Part shown: piece by piece, positions 43,602 through 51,483 of the stretch
Layout: each line of letters opens with the position of its first letter
How positions within the stretch are numbered: the stretch's first letter is position 1
Assembly (NCBI GenBank): GCA_030427505.1
Contig: JAUICH010000008.1
Coordinates: 1-64,000, forward strand
Direction of reading: 5' to 3'
DNA: 64,000 nt
Source: Verrucomicrobiia bacterium
GTDB taxonomy: Bacteria; Verrucomicrobiota; Verrucomicrobiia; Verrucomicrobiales; DEV007
Notes under the pieces: model-generated
What the model was told of the DNA's origin: nothing
What the model saw: only the letters and a program-made list of their open reading frames with translations
The model's database searches: none
Made by a program: the position numbers and the translations under genes

Positions 43602-44477
43602 TCAACTCTTGCGTTGCCCTTTGCGAAAGGCGGCGGGGCCGCAGCCGAGGTGCTTTTTGAAAACGCGGGAGAAGTAGTAGCGGTTTGGGTAGCCAATATC
43701 CTCGGCAATTTGTTCGATGGAAAGATCCGAGAGGGTCAACAGCCGGGTGGCATGCCGCAGGCGAACATTGGTGATGTAGCGCGAAGGGCTCTGGCCGAGG
43801 TGTTTTTTGAAGAGGGCGGAGAGCCGGTCCTGGCTCAGGCCCGCTCTTTGCGCCAGCCGCGCCGTGGAGAGATCCGTGCCGAGTTCTTCCTCGATCCATT
43901 CCAGCAGGGCATAGAGCCGGGCGGGATAGCGCTGATAGGCGGAGGTATCTAGTCCCGCGAAGGCCAGGTGCAGTACCGCTTTGGAAAGGTGTAGGAGGCG
44001 GCGGGCGCCTTCCGTCCCCGGGGTGTCGTCATAGAGTTCGCGGAGAAGCTTTAGCGGTCCGGTAAGGGTTGCGGTGGCGTCCACCCTTACCGGTTCGCCG
44101 ACGGAGAGGACGAAAGATTGCAAAGGGGTGAAGTGGATCCAGAGGTGCGGCACGGCCAAACGGCCGATGGTATCGAAGCTGAGGTCTTCCGGAATTAGGA
44201 GCAGAGAGTCCGGCTCCAGCGGAAACTCGCGGGGCCGCCGCCGTCCTTCGGCGACGCGAATGGCGTTGCCGGGTTCGTAGTTGTAGTGGACCCGCCAGTA
44301 GGGGCTGCGGATGCCGCGATGGTTCCAGTTCTCATAGCGGCGCAGTCCGCACTCGTGAAGGAGGAAAGAGCTGGAAGTCGAGGCTGAAAAAGGCGCGAAG
44401 TCCAGGCCAAGTTCCGTGTGAGGATCCCGGTAGTCGCGCAGGTGGAGAAAGGTGTGCTTTTCCTGGGGAGGAGTCAT
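43602..44477 (-). CDS. AraC-family transcriptional regulator
   Basis: ATG at 44477 (MTPPQEKH) gives 291 residues. The N-terminal 180 residues form a cupin-like sensing domain (WRVHYNYEPGNAIRV, LEPDSLLLIPEDLSF). The C-terminal part has two helix-turn-helix units: LSTARLAQRAGLSQDRLSAL and LSIEQIAEDIGYPNRYYFSR, followed by the canonical FKKHLGCGPAAFRKG. It is divergent from the sugar-isomerase/cytochrome operon (179 bases), so it very likely controls that locus in response to a sugar. Three AGAC-containing direct repeats lie in the intergenic region. Confidence 0.9.
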   Translation of the reverse strand: MTPPQEKHTFLHLRDYRDPHTELGLDFAPFSASTSSSFLLHECGLRRYENWNHRGIRSPYWRVHYNYEPGNAIRVAEGRRRPREFPLEPDSLLLIPEDLSFDTIGRLAVPHLWIHFTPLQSFVLSVGEPVRVDATATLTGPLKLLRELYDDTPGTEGARRLLHLSKAVLHLAFAGLDTSAYQRYPARLYALLEWIEEELGTDLSTARLAQRAGLSQDRLSALFKKHLGQSPSRYITNVRLRHATRLLTLSDLSIEQIAEDIGYPNRYYFSRVFKKHLGCGPAAFRKGQRKS

Positions 44478-44493
44478 GCCGTGCGGAGGAAAA

Positions 44494-44600
44494 AGACAAA
44501 CTGGGGTATTGGCTCCCACGCAGCCATACGCCGGAAAAGACACAAAACAATCGCGAAATGAAATCGCCACCCTGGCGTGATGGAGCTAAATAGACAAAAA
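44494..44600. promoter_or_regulatory. AGACA-type direct repeats, possible AraC-regulator sites
   Basis: AAAAGACAAA (44491-44500), AAAAGACACAAAA (44535-44547) and AGACAAAAA (44592-44600) share one core and orientation in the divergent AraC/operon gap. Direct repeats suit AraC-family binding, but the spacings (about 44 and 57 bases) are irregular in part, so this is tentative. Confidence 0.3.
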
Positions 44601-44656
44601 TCCCCAACTGTCTCAGGCTTCGCCTCAAGACTCCATTCATTCCCCAATATCCCCTG

Positions 44657-45598
44657 ATGAAGCGCCGTTCTTTCTTTCGGACCTCTCTCCGCGCGACCGT
44701 TGCCGCCGCGATCGTTTCCAACCGCTTTCAGTCTGAGGCAATGGCCGCGGACACGGGAGCCTTTCAACTTCGCTACATGGTGGCGTCTTCCATGTATGGT
44801 GAGCTGCCCCTGAGCGAGATCCTTCCCGGCGTGAAGAAGACCGGCGCGGATTACATCGACCTCTGGCCGCGCAAGCACGGCAACCAGCGCGAGCAGGTGG
44901 AAGAGATGGGGCACGAGGCCTTTGCCGCCATGCTGAAGGAGCATGGGGTAAAGCTGGGCTGCTCCACCCGCTACGACCTGGGGCCCTTCGGTCTCCAGGA
45001 AGAGATGAAATTCATGTCTGAGTTGGGCGGCGACGTGCTGGTCTCCGGCGGTAAGGGGCCGAAGGACCTGAAGGGGGAAGAACTCAAAGTAGCGGTGAAA
45101 GATTTTGCCGAACAGTTGAAGCCCCACCTGGCAACCGCGGAGGAAACCGGGACGCGGCTGGCGATCGAGAACCATGGGAATAATCTGATCGATTCGCCGG
45201 ACTCGCTGAAGTGGTTGGCGGAGTTTGCGCCTTCGCCCCGGCTGGGGATTGCGCTGGCTCCGTATCACTTGGAGAACCTGGGGCTCGATGCCGCCATGCT
45301 CGCGGACTTGATCGAAGCCCTTGGGGAGCGCACTTTCGTCTTCTATGCGTGGCAGCACGGAATGGGCTGCATGGATAAACTCCCCAAGGAACAGGAAATG
45401 TTGCAAATGCCCGGCCGGGGCGACCTGGATTTCGCCCCCATCCTGGCGTCCCTGAAGAAAATCGGCTACAAAGACTACACGGAAATCTTCATGCACCCCG
45501 TGCCGCGTGGCATTCCTATTTTGCCCACCGCTCCAGAAGTGACGGCAGCCATGAACGAGTCCCGCCACTACTTGGATACTTTGATCGCTCAACTCTAA
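44657..45598 (+). CDS. Tat-exported sugar phosphate isomerase/epimerase-type TIM barrel
   Basis: The 313-residue protein opens with a twin-arginine signal (MKRRSFFRTSLRATVAAAI), so it should be exported folded. The rest is an AP-endonuclease-family-2 TIM barrel: ILPGVKKTGADYIDLWP, LAIENHGNNLIDS with the metal-binding glutamate and histidine, and DLDFAPILASLKKIGYKDYTEIF. Relatives are xylose-isomerase-like and act on inositol or keto sugars. It is the first gene of a four-gene operon with a PfpI-family protein, a pentahaem cytochrome and a beta-propeller dehydrogenase. Confidence 0.85.
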   Translation: MKRRSFFRTSLRATVAAAIVSNRFQSEAMAADTGAFQLRYMVASSMYGELPLSEILPGVKKTGADYIDLWPRKHGNQREQVEEMGHEAFAAMLKEHGVKLGCSTRYDLGPFGLQEEMKFMSELGGDVLVSGGKGPKDLKGEELKVAVKDFAEQLKPHLATAEETGTRLAIENHGNNLIDSPDSLKWLAEFAPSPRLGIALAPYHLENLGLDAAMLADLIEALGERTFVFYAWQHGMGCMDKLPKEQEMLQMPGRGDLDFAPILASLKKIGYKDYTEIFMHPVPRGIPILPTAPEVTAAMNESRHYLDTLIAQL

Positions 45599-45626
45599 CA
45601 AGACCACCCAAACCCTAGATCATCCC

Positions 45627-46208
45627 ATGAAGGAAAAAGTTCTCATCATCGTTGGCGACGCCACGGAAACTGTCGATACGCTGTATCCCTACTACCGTTT
45701 GATTGAAGGCGGCTACGAGCCCGTGGTGGCGGCGCCAGAACAGCGGCGTTATCAGATGGTCATGCACGAGGTGAAGCCTGGCTGGACCATCACCAAGGAA
45801 TGGGAAGGCTACACGATTGAAGCCGTGATCGCCTTTAAGGACGTGAAGCCGGAAGAGTACCTGGGCATTTTCTTCAGCGGCGGGCGCGCGCCGGAGTACA
45901 TCCGCGAGGACCCGGCTCTGATCAGCATGACGCAGTATTTCTTCGATACCGGCGCGCCGATTGCCAGCGTGTGTCACGGGGTGGAAATTCCCGCCCGCGC
46001 GGATCGCGTGAAGGGCCGCCGCATGGCCACGGTGCCGAAGTGCCAGTTCGACCTGGAAATCTGTGGCGGCACCTTCGTGAACGAACCCTGCGTGGTGGAC
46101 GGTAATCTCGTCAGCGGCCGCACCTTCCATGACCACGGCCACTACATGGGAGCCTGGATGAAGCTGCTGGATGAAGCCCGCGACGCGAAGAAAGCCGCCG
46201 CGGCCTGA
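45627..46208 (+). CDS. DJ-1/PfpI family protein
   Basis: This 193-residue protein has the DJ-1/PfpI fold: VLIIVGDATETVDTLYP, FKDVKPEEYLGIFFSGGRAPEY with the acid residue, and the nucleophile elbow ASVCHGVEI with the reactive cysteine. Family members are proteases, deglycases, chaperones or hydratases of glyoxal-type compounds. No signal peptide. It lies 28 bases after the isomerase and 53 before the cytochrome, so it is part of the same operon; handling a reactive carbonyl produced by sugar oxidation is a possible role. Confidence 0.88.
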   Translation: MKEKVLIIVGDATETVDTLYPYYRLIEGGYEPVVAAPEQRRYQMVMHEVKPGWTITKEWEGYTIEAVIAFKDVKPEEYLGIFFSGGRAPEYIREDPALISMTQYFFDTGAPIASVCHGVEIPARADRVKGRRMATVPKCQFDLEICGGTFVNEPCVVDGNLVSGRTFHDHGHYMGAWMKLLDEARDAKKAAAA

Positions 46209-46261
46209 ACGGCTATCGGCTGCCGAGACACCTGAAAATCCTGGCGACGCGCCCCGCCATT

Positions 46262-48526
46262 ATGAATAACTCCCGCTTACTTTGCGCCGGTTTGGTGGTT
46301 TTGTCAGGGTTTCTGCCGATGGGCGGGACCCAGGCGCACCCCGCCCACGCCCAACCGGTGGACTATCCCTTCGTGGTGGGATTCGAGAGATTTTACGCCA
46401 GCGATGACAACGAGGAGTACCTGACTCAGGGCGGGCTCCTCTTGCTCAATGAGCTGAATTGCGTGGCTTGCCATACACCGCCGGAGCCGTTGAAAGACAG
46501 GCTTCAGGGGAGGCCGGGTACCAACCTGCAAGGGGTTGGTACCCGGCTCAAGCCCGTGGATATCGAGATGATGATCCGCAACGCCCGCTTCGTAAAGCGT
46601 GGCACCATCATGCCCAGCTTTTTTGCCGGACCGGACCGGGACGTGGAGGAAATCCTGGCGCTGAAACACTACCTGGCTTCCCTGACGGACAAGCCGGAGC
46701 CCATGCCCGAGGGAGACGTGAAGAACGGCCAACGCCTGTTTCACCGAATAGGTTGCGTGGCTTGTCACGAGCCGGAAACCGGATTCGTACCGGACCACTT
46801 GCCGCCGGACACGGAACTGGAACTCGTGGGCCTGCCCTCGGTACCGCTGAACCTGGCGGACCGTTACGACTACCATGCTCTCGGACGCTTTCTGTTGAAC
46901 CCTGCTGAGCTTCGCCCTTCCGGCCGGATGCCGGACATGAAGCTCAGCGAGGCGGAGGCCGCCGATCTGGCCGCGTATTTGAAGTCCGCGCCGAAGCTGG
47001 AGATCCCGGATGAACTGAAAGACCAACTTGCGCCGGAAGGAGACAGCTTTCACTTGGACCCCGCGTTGGTGGACAAGGGCCGCGAGCTCTTTGCGAAGAA
47101 GAATTGCGTGGCCTGTCACAGCCAGCCGGAAGGTCAGGCGGCCGCGCCTCAGCCAGCCCAGCCGCTGGCCAAACTGGCATGGCAGGAACGGAAAGGCTGC
47201 CTGTCCGAAAGCGCGCCCGGTGGCCCGGTACCGTACTTTTACCTGGATGAAGTGCAGAAGAAAGCGATTCAACTGGCTCTGAAACATCTGCGCGAGGAAA
47301 AGCCGCTGACCGCGGAGCATCGCATCGACCTGACGATGACGTCTTTCAACTGCTATGCCTGCCACACCCGTGAGGGCCGGGGAGGTCCGGAACTGGCGCG
47401 GGAACCATACTTCGCGAGCAACAGTGAGGGTGCGGAGTCTCTGGGACAACTCGGCAACCTGCCGCCGGATCTTAGGAATGTGGGTAGAAAACTGACGCCG
47501 ATGTGGCTGGAGAAGATTCTCTTTGGCGAAGGCGGAGAAGTCCGGCCCTACATTGCCGCCCGCATGCCGCGTTTCCAGCGGGAGGACATCGGGCATCTCC
47601 TGAAGGACCTGCCCGCCGTGGACAAGACCGAAAAACCGGTGGAGATCGACGTTACCGGTTTGCCGAGGTATCAGCGCGGTCACTACGGGCGGGACCTGAT
47701 GGGGGTCAGCGGACTGAGCTGCGTGACCTGCCACGGCCTGAAGGGTGAAAAATCGCTCGGCCCACCGGTGGTCGATCTGACTCACACGGTGGATCGCCTG
47801 CAGCCGGAGTATTTCAAAGAGCTTCTTCTCTATCCCCAAGAGGTCCAGCCCGGCACGTTGATGCCGCCGCTGTTCACGGGCCGGAAGAAGGCGAATGAAG
47901 AGATCGAGCAGATCTGGACCTACCTGAAAGAGCTGGACCAGCGCCGCCTGCCGGATGGCTTGCTGAAGAGCGAAGCCTTTGAGCTGATGCCGGAGAAGGA
48001 AGGGAAACCTATCGTGTTCCGTACCTTCCTGGAAGGCGTGGGAACTCAATCGGTGTCGGTAGGGTTCCCGGAGAAGCTGAATGCTTCTTTTGACTCATAC
48101 GAAATCCGCTGGGGGCTGGCTTGGCGGGGCCGTTTTCTGGATGCCATGAGCACTTGGGACGACCGCTACTGCACGCCGGCCAAGCCTCTGGGTGAGGGCA
48201 TCAGATCTTTCCCCGCCGCCATGCCGTTGGCGATCCTGAAGAGTGGTTCCGAGCCCTGGCCGGACAGCTACGGACCGGAGGCGGGCTATGAGTTTCATGG
48301 CTTCAGGCTCGATGAGAAAGGGGTGCCGGCCTTCCTCTATGAATGGAAGGGGTTGAAGGTCGAAGACCGCGTCGCGCCCGCTGGCGAGGCCAAGCTCCGG
48401 CGGACCGTCACCCTGACTGGCAAAGCCGAGAACGTTTACTTCAAAGGCCTGGCCGAAGACGCCAAACCACAACCGGTCGATCTCAGCAAAGGCCAAGCCG
48501 TTATCCAGGAGGAAATCACATGGTAA
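46262..48526 (+). CDS. Secreted pentahaem c-type cytochrome
   Basis: The 754-residue protein has a signal peptide (about 1-25) and five CxxCH haem sites: CVACH at 67-71, 165-169 and 282-286, CYACH at 364-368 and CVTCH at 487-491. Methionine ligand candidates follow each domain (IMPSF, GRMPDM, ARMPRF, LMPPLF). The remaining 240 residues after the last haem form a beta-rich domain (VFRTFLEGVGTQSVSVGFPEKL; EIRWGLAWRGRFLD) seen in planctomycetal and verrucomicrobial cytochromes. It should carry electrons in the periplasm. The next gene, a dehydrogenase-like propeller, starts inside its last codons, so it is the likely electron donor. Confidence 0.9.
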   Translation: MNNSRLLCAGLVVLSGFLPMGGTQAHPAHAQPVDYPFVVGFERFYASDDNEEYLTQGGLLLLNELNCVACHTPPEPLKDRLQGRPGTNLQGVGTRLKPVDIEMMIRNARFVKRGTIMPSFFAGPDRDVEEILALKHYLASLTDKPEPMPEGDVKNGQRLFHRIGCVACHEPETGFVPDHLPPDTELELVGLPSVPLNLADRYDYHALGRFLLNPAELRPSGRMPDMKLSEAEAADLAAYLKSAPKLEIPDELKDQLAPEGDSFHLDPALVDKGRELFAKKNCVACHSQPEGQAAAPQPAQPLAKLAWQERKGCLSESAPGGPVPYFYLDEVQKKAIQLALKHLREEKPLTAEHRIDLTMTSFNCYACHTREGRGGPELAREPYFASNSEGAESLGQLGNLPPDLRNVGRKLTPMWLEKILFGEGGEVRPYIAARMPRFQREDIGHLLKDLPAVDKTEKPVEIDVTGLPRYQRGHYGRDLMGVSGLSCVTCHGLKGEKSLGPPVVDLTHTVDRLQPEYFKELLLYPQEVQPGTLMPPLFTGRKKANEEIEQIWTYLKELDQRRLPDGLLKSEAFELMPEKEGKPIVFRTFLEGVGTQSVSVGFPEKLNASFDSYEIRWGLAWRGRFLDAMSTWDDRYCTPAKPLGEGIRSFPAAMPLAILKSGSEPWPDSYGPEAGYEFHGFRLDEKGVPAFLYEWKGLKVEDRVAPAGEAKLRRTVTLTGKAENVYFKGLAEDAKPQPVDLSKGQAVIQEEITW

Positions 48527-50058
48527 CCCACCGCCGTTCCCCCCATCTTCGTCTTTCCGTTGCCACTATTTTGGTGGTTTTGTCAGGCCTGGCCGCCCTT
48601 CCGGCGGTGTTCGCCGAACCCACGGAGGAAGACTATTACCGCATCATTACCTATCCGGTACCGGAGGATCTCAAGCTGGAAGCCACCGGTTTGGCCACGC
48701 TTCCGGATGGCCGGTTGGCGGTGTCCATCCGAAAGGGAGAGGTGTGGATTCTGGAGAACCCGCTGACCGAAGAAGCTTCCGCGGATGCCTACACTTGGAA
48801 GCGTTTCGCTTCCGGCCTGCACGAACCGCTGGGACTGACGTGGCACGATGGCGCGCTCTACAGCACGCAACGCACCGAGGTCACCCGTATGGAGGACAAC
48901 GACGGCGACGACGTGGCCGATGCCTATTTGACCGCCGCGAAAGGCTGGGGCGTGTCGGGGAACTACCACGAGTATGCCTATGGCCCCATTTTCGACAAAG
49001 AGGGGAACATGTGGATCACCCTGAATATCAACATAGGCAAAGGCCAGGAGATGCCGGGGTTCCGCGGCGCGGAGGACGTGCGCTGGCGGGGTTGGGCCAT
49101 GATGAAGCCGCCAGGCGGAAAGCTTCAACCCATGGCCGCCGGCCTGCGCTCGCCCTTGGGCCTGGGGATGAACCTGGAAGGCGACGTGTTCGCCACCGAT
49201 CAGCAGGGCAATTACTGGGCCGCCGGGCCGCTGCTTCATCTGCGGAAAGGGGTATTCTTCGGTCACGCGGATTCCTTGCGCGACGTGGACCGGCCGGAGT
49301 CGCCGGTGAAAGATCCGGGCGAACTGCCCAAGGGAGCCACGGACGCAGAAATTATTGACTCGCTGCCCGGCTATCAGCCGCCGGCGGTGTGGTTTCCCTA
49401 TGACAAGATCGGGATGAGCACGACTTCCATTTTGTGCGATTCCACGGACGGGAAGTTCGGGCCCTTTGCGGGTCAGATGTTCATTGGGGAGTTTACCCAG
49501 TCTTTTGTGACTCGTGTGTTCCTGGAAAAGGTAGAGGGCGAATACCAGGGGGCCTGCTTCCACTTCCGCAAAGGGATGCAGTGCGCCGTGATCAGTCAGC
49601 ATTGGCTGCCGGATGGAACCATGGTATTGGGCGAATCGAATCGGGGGTGGAACTCGCTCGGCACCCGCAGCTACGGCATGCAGCGGCTGGTGTGGACGGG
49701 GAAAACGCCCTTTGAAATTCAGAAGATGGAGGCCCGGCCCAATGGCTTTCGCCTGACCTTTACCCTGCCGGTGGAGGCAAAGACGGCGGGGAATCCGGCG
49801 AGTTACGATCTTTCCAGTTACACCTATGAGTATGCCTCCCGCTACGGGGGCGACCCGGTGAATACTCAAACGGTGAAGATCGCTTCCGCGAAGGTGAGCG
49901 AGGATGGAATGAGTGTTCTGTTAGAGTGCGAAGGCTTGCGCAAGGGGCATGTGCATGAACTGCACGCGGCCGGTGTGCGGTCGGATGAGAAGAACGGTGG
50001 ATTGCCGCTGTTGCACGCGGAAGCGTTTTACAACCTGACGCGGATACCGAAGGAGTAG
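48520..50058 (+). CDS. Secreted sorbosone/glucose dehydrogenase-like beta-propeller protein
   Basis: ATG 48520 follows AGGAGG by seven bases and overlaps the cytochrome's last codons, giving 512 residues with a signal peptide (cleavage likely after VFA). The propeller (about 45-400) resembles PQQ-dependent L-sorbosone dehydrogenases and the membrane-bound dehydrogenase domain of Planctomycetota: LEATGLATLPDGRLAVSIRKGEV, EDNDGDDVADAYLTAAKGWGV, GLRSPLGLGMN and FATDQQGNYWA. A 110-residue beta-sandwich ends the chain. It may oxidise a sugar or sugar alcohol, passing electrons to the cytochrome encoded before it. PQQ binding is not proven, and no PQQ synthesis genes are in the window. Confidence 0.85.
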   Translation: MVTHRRSPHLRLSVATILVVLSGLAALPAVFAEPTEEDYYRIITYPVPEDLKLEATGLATLPDGRLAVSIRKGEVWILENPLTEEASADAYTWKRFASGLHEPLGLTWHDGALYSTQRTEVTRMEDNDGDDVADAYLTAAKGWGVSGNYHEYAYGPIFDKEGNMWITLNINIGKGQEMPGFRGAEDVRWRGWAMMKPPGGKLQPMAAGLRSPLGLGMNLEGDVFATDQQGNYWAAGPLLHLRKGVFFGHADSLRDVDRPESPVKDPGELPKGATDAEIIDSLPGYQPPAVWFPYDKIGMSTTSILCDSTDGKFGPFAGQMFIGEFTQSFVTRVFLEKVEGEYQGACFHFRKGMQCAVISQHWLPDGTMVLGESNRGWNSLGTRSYGMQRLVWTGKTPFEIQKMEARPNGFRLTFTLPVEAKTAGNPASYDLSSYTYEYASRYGGDPVNTQTVKIASAKVSEDGMSVLLECEGLRKGHVHELHAAGVRSDEKNGGLPLLHAEAFYNLTRIPKE

Positions 50059-50344
50059 GGGACGCCCGGCCTGAAAGGCTGGCCGCACAAAGCGAAGGCC
50101 TTCGGGCCTGGTTAGGCAATTGAGTGTGATATTGCGGGCTGAAGGCCCGCTCGCGGTTTTCTTGAAACACGAGCGGCATTATCGGTGAGGGGACGTCCCA
50201 GACATTTGCGATCCTTTGCGAGCGGCCCTCCAGGCCGCCAATTCCCTTGGTCGAGTTTCCAGGTCTGAAGCCTTCGCTCTGTGCGGCCGGTCCTCCAGCC
50301 CGGTATCGGAGATGGCAGACGTTGTGGTGAAATAAATGGGTATC
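50059..50344. repeat. Intergenic region packed with GC-rich hairpins
   Basis: This 286-base gap shows no coding signal. Hairpins include GGCC-TTCG-GGCC (50097-50108), GCGGGC-TGAAG-GCCCGC (50134-50150) and GCGGCC-CTCCA-GGCCGC (50222-50238). The TGAAG-loop type recurs at 61882-61898 with compensating stem changes. The first hairpin may act as transcript end for the operon upstream; it lacks a T-run. Confidence 0.5.
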
Positions 50345-50842
50345 TTAGCTGTTCGCGAGCCGCTCGATTTTCTCCCGGGTCAGGCGGACGATGCGCCAGT
50401 CGGGCATGATGTCGGCGCCCATGGATTCGTAGAACGAAATGGCGTTCTGGTTCCAGTCCAGCACGGACCATTCATAGCGGCCGCAGCCGCGGTCTTTGGC
50501 CAGTTGGTTGCCCGCCAGGAGGAGGGCTTTGCCCACGCCTTTGCCGCGTAGCGCCGGCTTTACGTAGAGGTCTTCCAGCCACAGGCCGGGTTTGCCGATG
50601 AAGGTGGAAAACGTGGTGAAGAAAATCGCATAGCCCACGGGGTTCCCCTCCCATTCCGCGAGGAGCGCTTCGGCGGCGGGCTGGTCTCCGAAGAGGTGTT
50701 TCCGGAAATCCTCCGGCGTGGCGATGACTTGGTGGCTCAATTTCTCGAATTCCGCCAACTCACGGATCATTTCGAGAATGGTTTCGCAGTCCTCGGGACG
50801 GGCATTGCGAATATTGAGGCCCTGGCGATGGGGTTCGGTCAT
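50345..50842 (-). CDS. GNAT-family N-acetyltransferase
   Basis: ATG at 50842 gives 165 residues. The GNAT core is clear: IRNARPEDCETILEMIREL at the N-terminus, WLEDLYVKPALRGKGVGKAL as the acetyl-CoA-binding motif A, and NQNAISFYESMGA. The wording is closest to diamine acetyltransferase (SAT)-like proteins, but the substrate cannot be assigned. Its start overlaps the end of the MarR gene by four bases (ATGA), so it is co-translated with that regulator. Confidence 0.88.
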   Translation of the reverse strand: MTEPHRQGLNIRNARPEDCETILEMIRELAEFEKLSHQVIATPEDFRKHLFGDQPAAEALLAEWEGNPVGYAIFFTTFSTFIGKPGLWLEDLYVKPALRGKGVGKALLLAGNQLAKDRGCGRYEWSVLDWNQNAISFYESMGADIMPDWRIVRLTREKIERLANS

Positions 50843-51306
50843 TTGGCTGTTGATTCCATTTCCGCAGTGACGTGCTTGCCGAGTTTTTTGAGTAGCTCCG
50901 CCAGCGTTTCCTTTTCCGGTTCGCTCAGTTCTTCCATGACGCGTTCCAGGTTTTCGCTGTGTTTGCGAAAGGCGGTCTCGATCAGTTCCTGACCCGCTCC
51001 GGTCAGGCAAACCAGGCACACCCGCCGGTCTTCCGGGCTGGCGTCACGCCGCACGAGGCCTTTTTTCTCCAACCGGTCCACGGCGGTGGTGATGGACCCG
51101 CTGGTCAGCAGGACTTTCCGGCCGATGGTGTTCACTGGCGTGGGACCTTTGTGCAGGATGATTTCCAGCACCGCGAAGTCGGAGGGCCCCAAACCGGTGT
51201 CGGCAATGCTCTTCCGGTCGAAATCCTCCAGGGCACGATTGGCCCGGGAGAGAATCAACCGGAGCCGCGTGGCCTGGAGGGGTGTTGAGGGCGCTTTCCC
51301 GTCCAT
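50839..51306 (-). CDS. MarR-family transcriptional regulator
   Basis: The 155-residue protein has the MarR winged helix: DFAVLEIILHKGPTPVNTIGRKV, recognition helix LLTSGSITTAVDRLEKKGLV (about 70-90) and wing RRDASPEDRRVCLVCLTGAG. Long flanking helices serve dimerisation. It forms a two-gene operon with the GNAT acetyltransferase, which it may autoregulate together with itself. It is divergent from the radical-SAM gene, 177 bases away; the LexA-like palindrome in that gap lies next to the radical-SAM gene, not this one. Confidence 0.9.
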   Translation of the reverse strand: MDGKAPSTPLQATRLRLILSRANRALEDFDRKSIADTGLGPSDFAVLEIILHKGPTPVNTIGRKVLLTSGSITTAVDRLEKKGLVRRDASPEDRRVCLVCLTGAGQELIETAFRKHSENLERVMEELSEPEKETLAELLKKLGKHVTAEMESTAK

Positions 51307-51458
51307 CCTTTAAATGTTTTGCTCCAAACGCTTAGTATCAAGATGAATTACGCCCTGAAGGGGATTTATCCTGAGAACGGTTCCATCGTCACCGATGAGT
51401 TTGCGAGAAAGTTGTGAGGGACCATGTATCGGGACTTGCGCTCTTTCGTCAAGCGTGA

Positions 51459-51478
51459 AACTGTTCTTTTGAACAGTT
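51459..51478 (+). promoter_or_regulatory. Probable LexA (SOS) box
   Basis: AACTGTTCTTTTGAACAGTT has perfect eight-base arms around TTTT and contains TGTTC-N4-GAACA, the motif reported for Verrucomicrobia LexA. It ends five bases before the ATG of the radical-SAM gene (51484), where bound repressor would block initiation. It also fits the CTGT-N8-ACAG form of the enterobacterial box. Confidence 0.8.
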
Positions 51479-51483
51479 AAACC

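Noticed and set aside
46304-48049. A 581-codon open frame antisense to the pentahaem cytochrome
   Set aside because: The cytochrome has five haem motifs and a signal peptide; the antisense frame has no recognisable feature.
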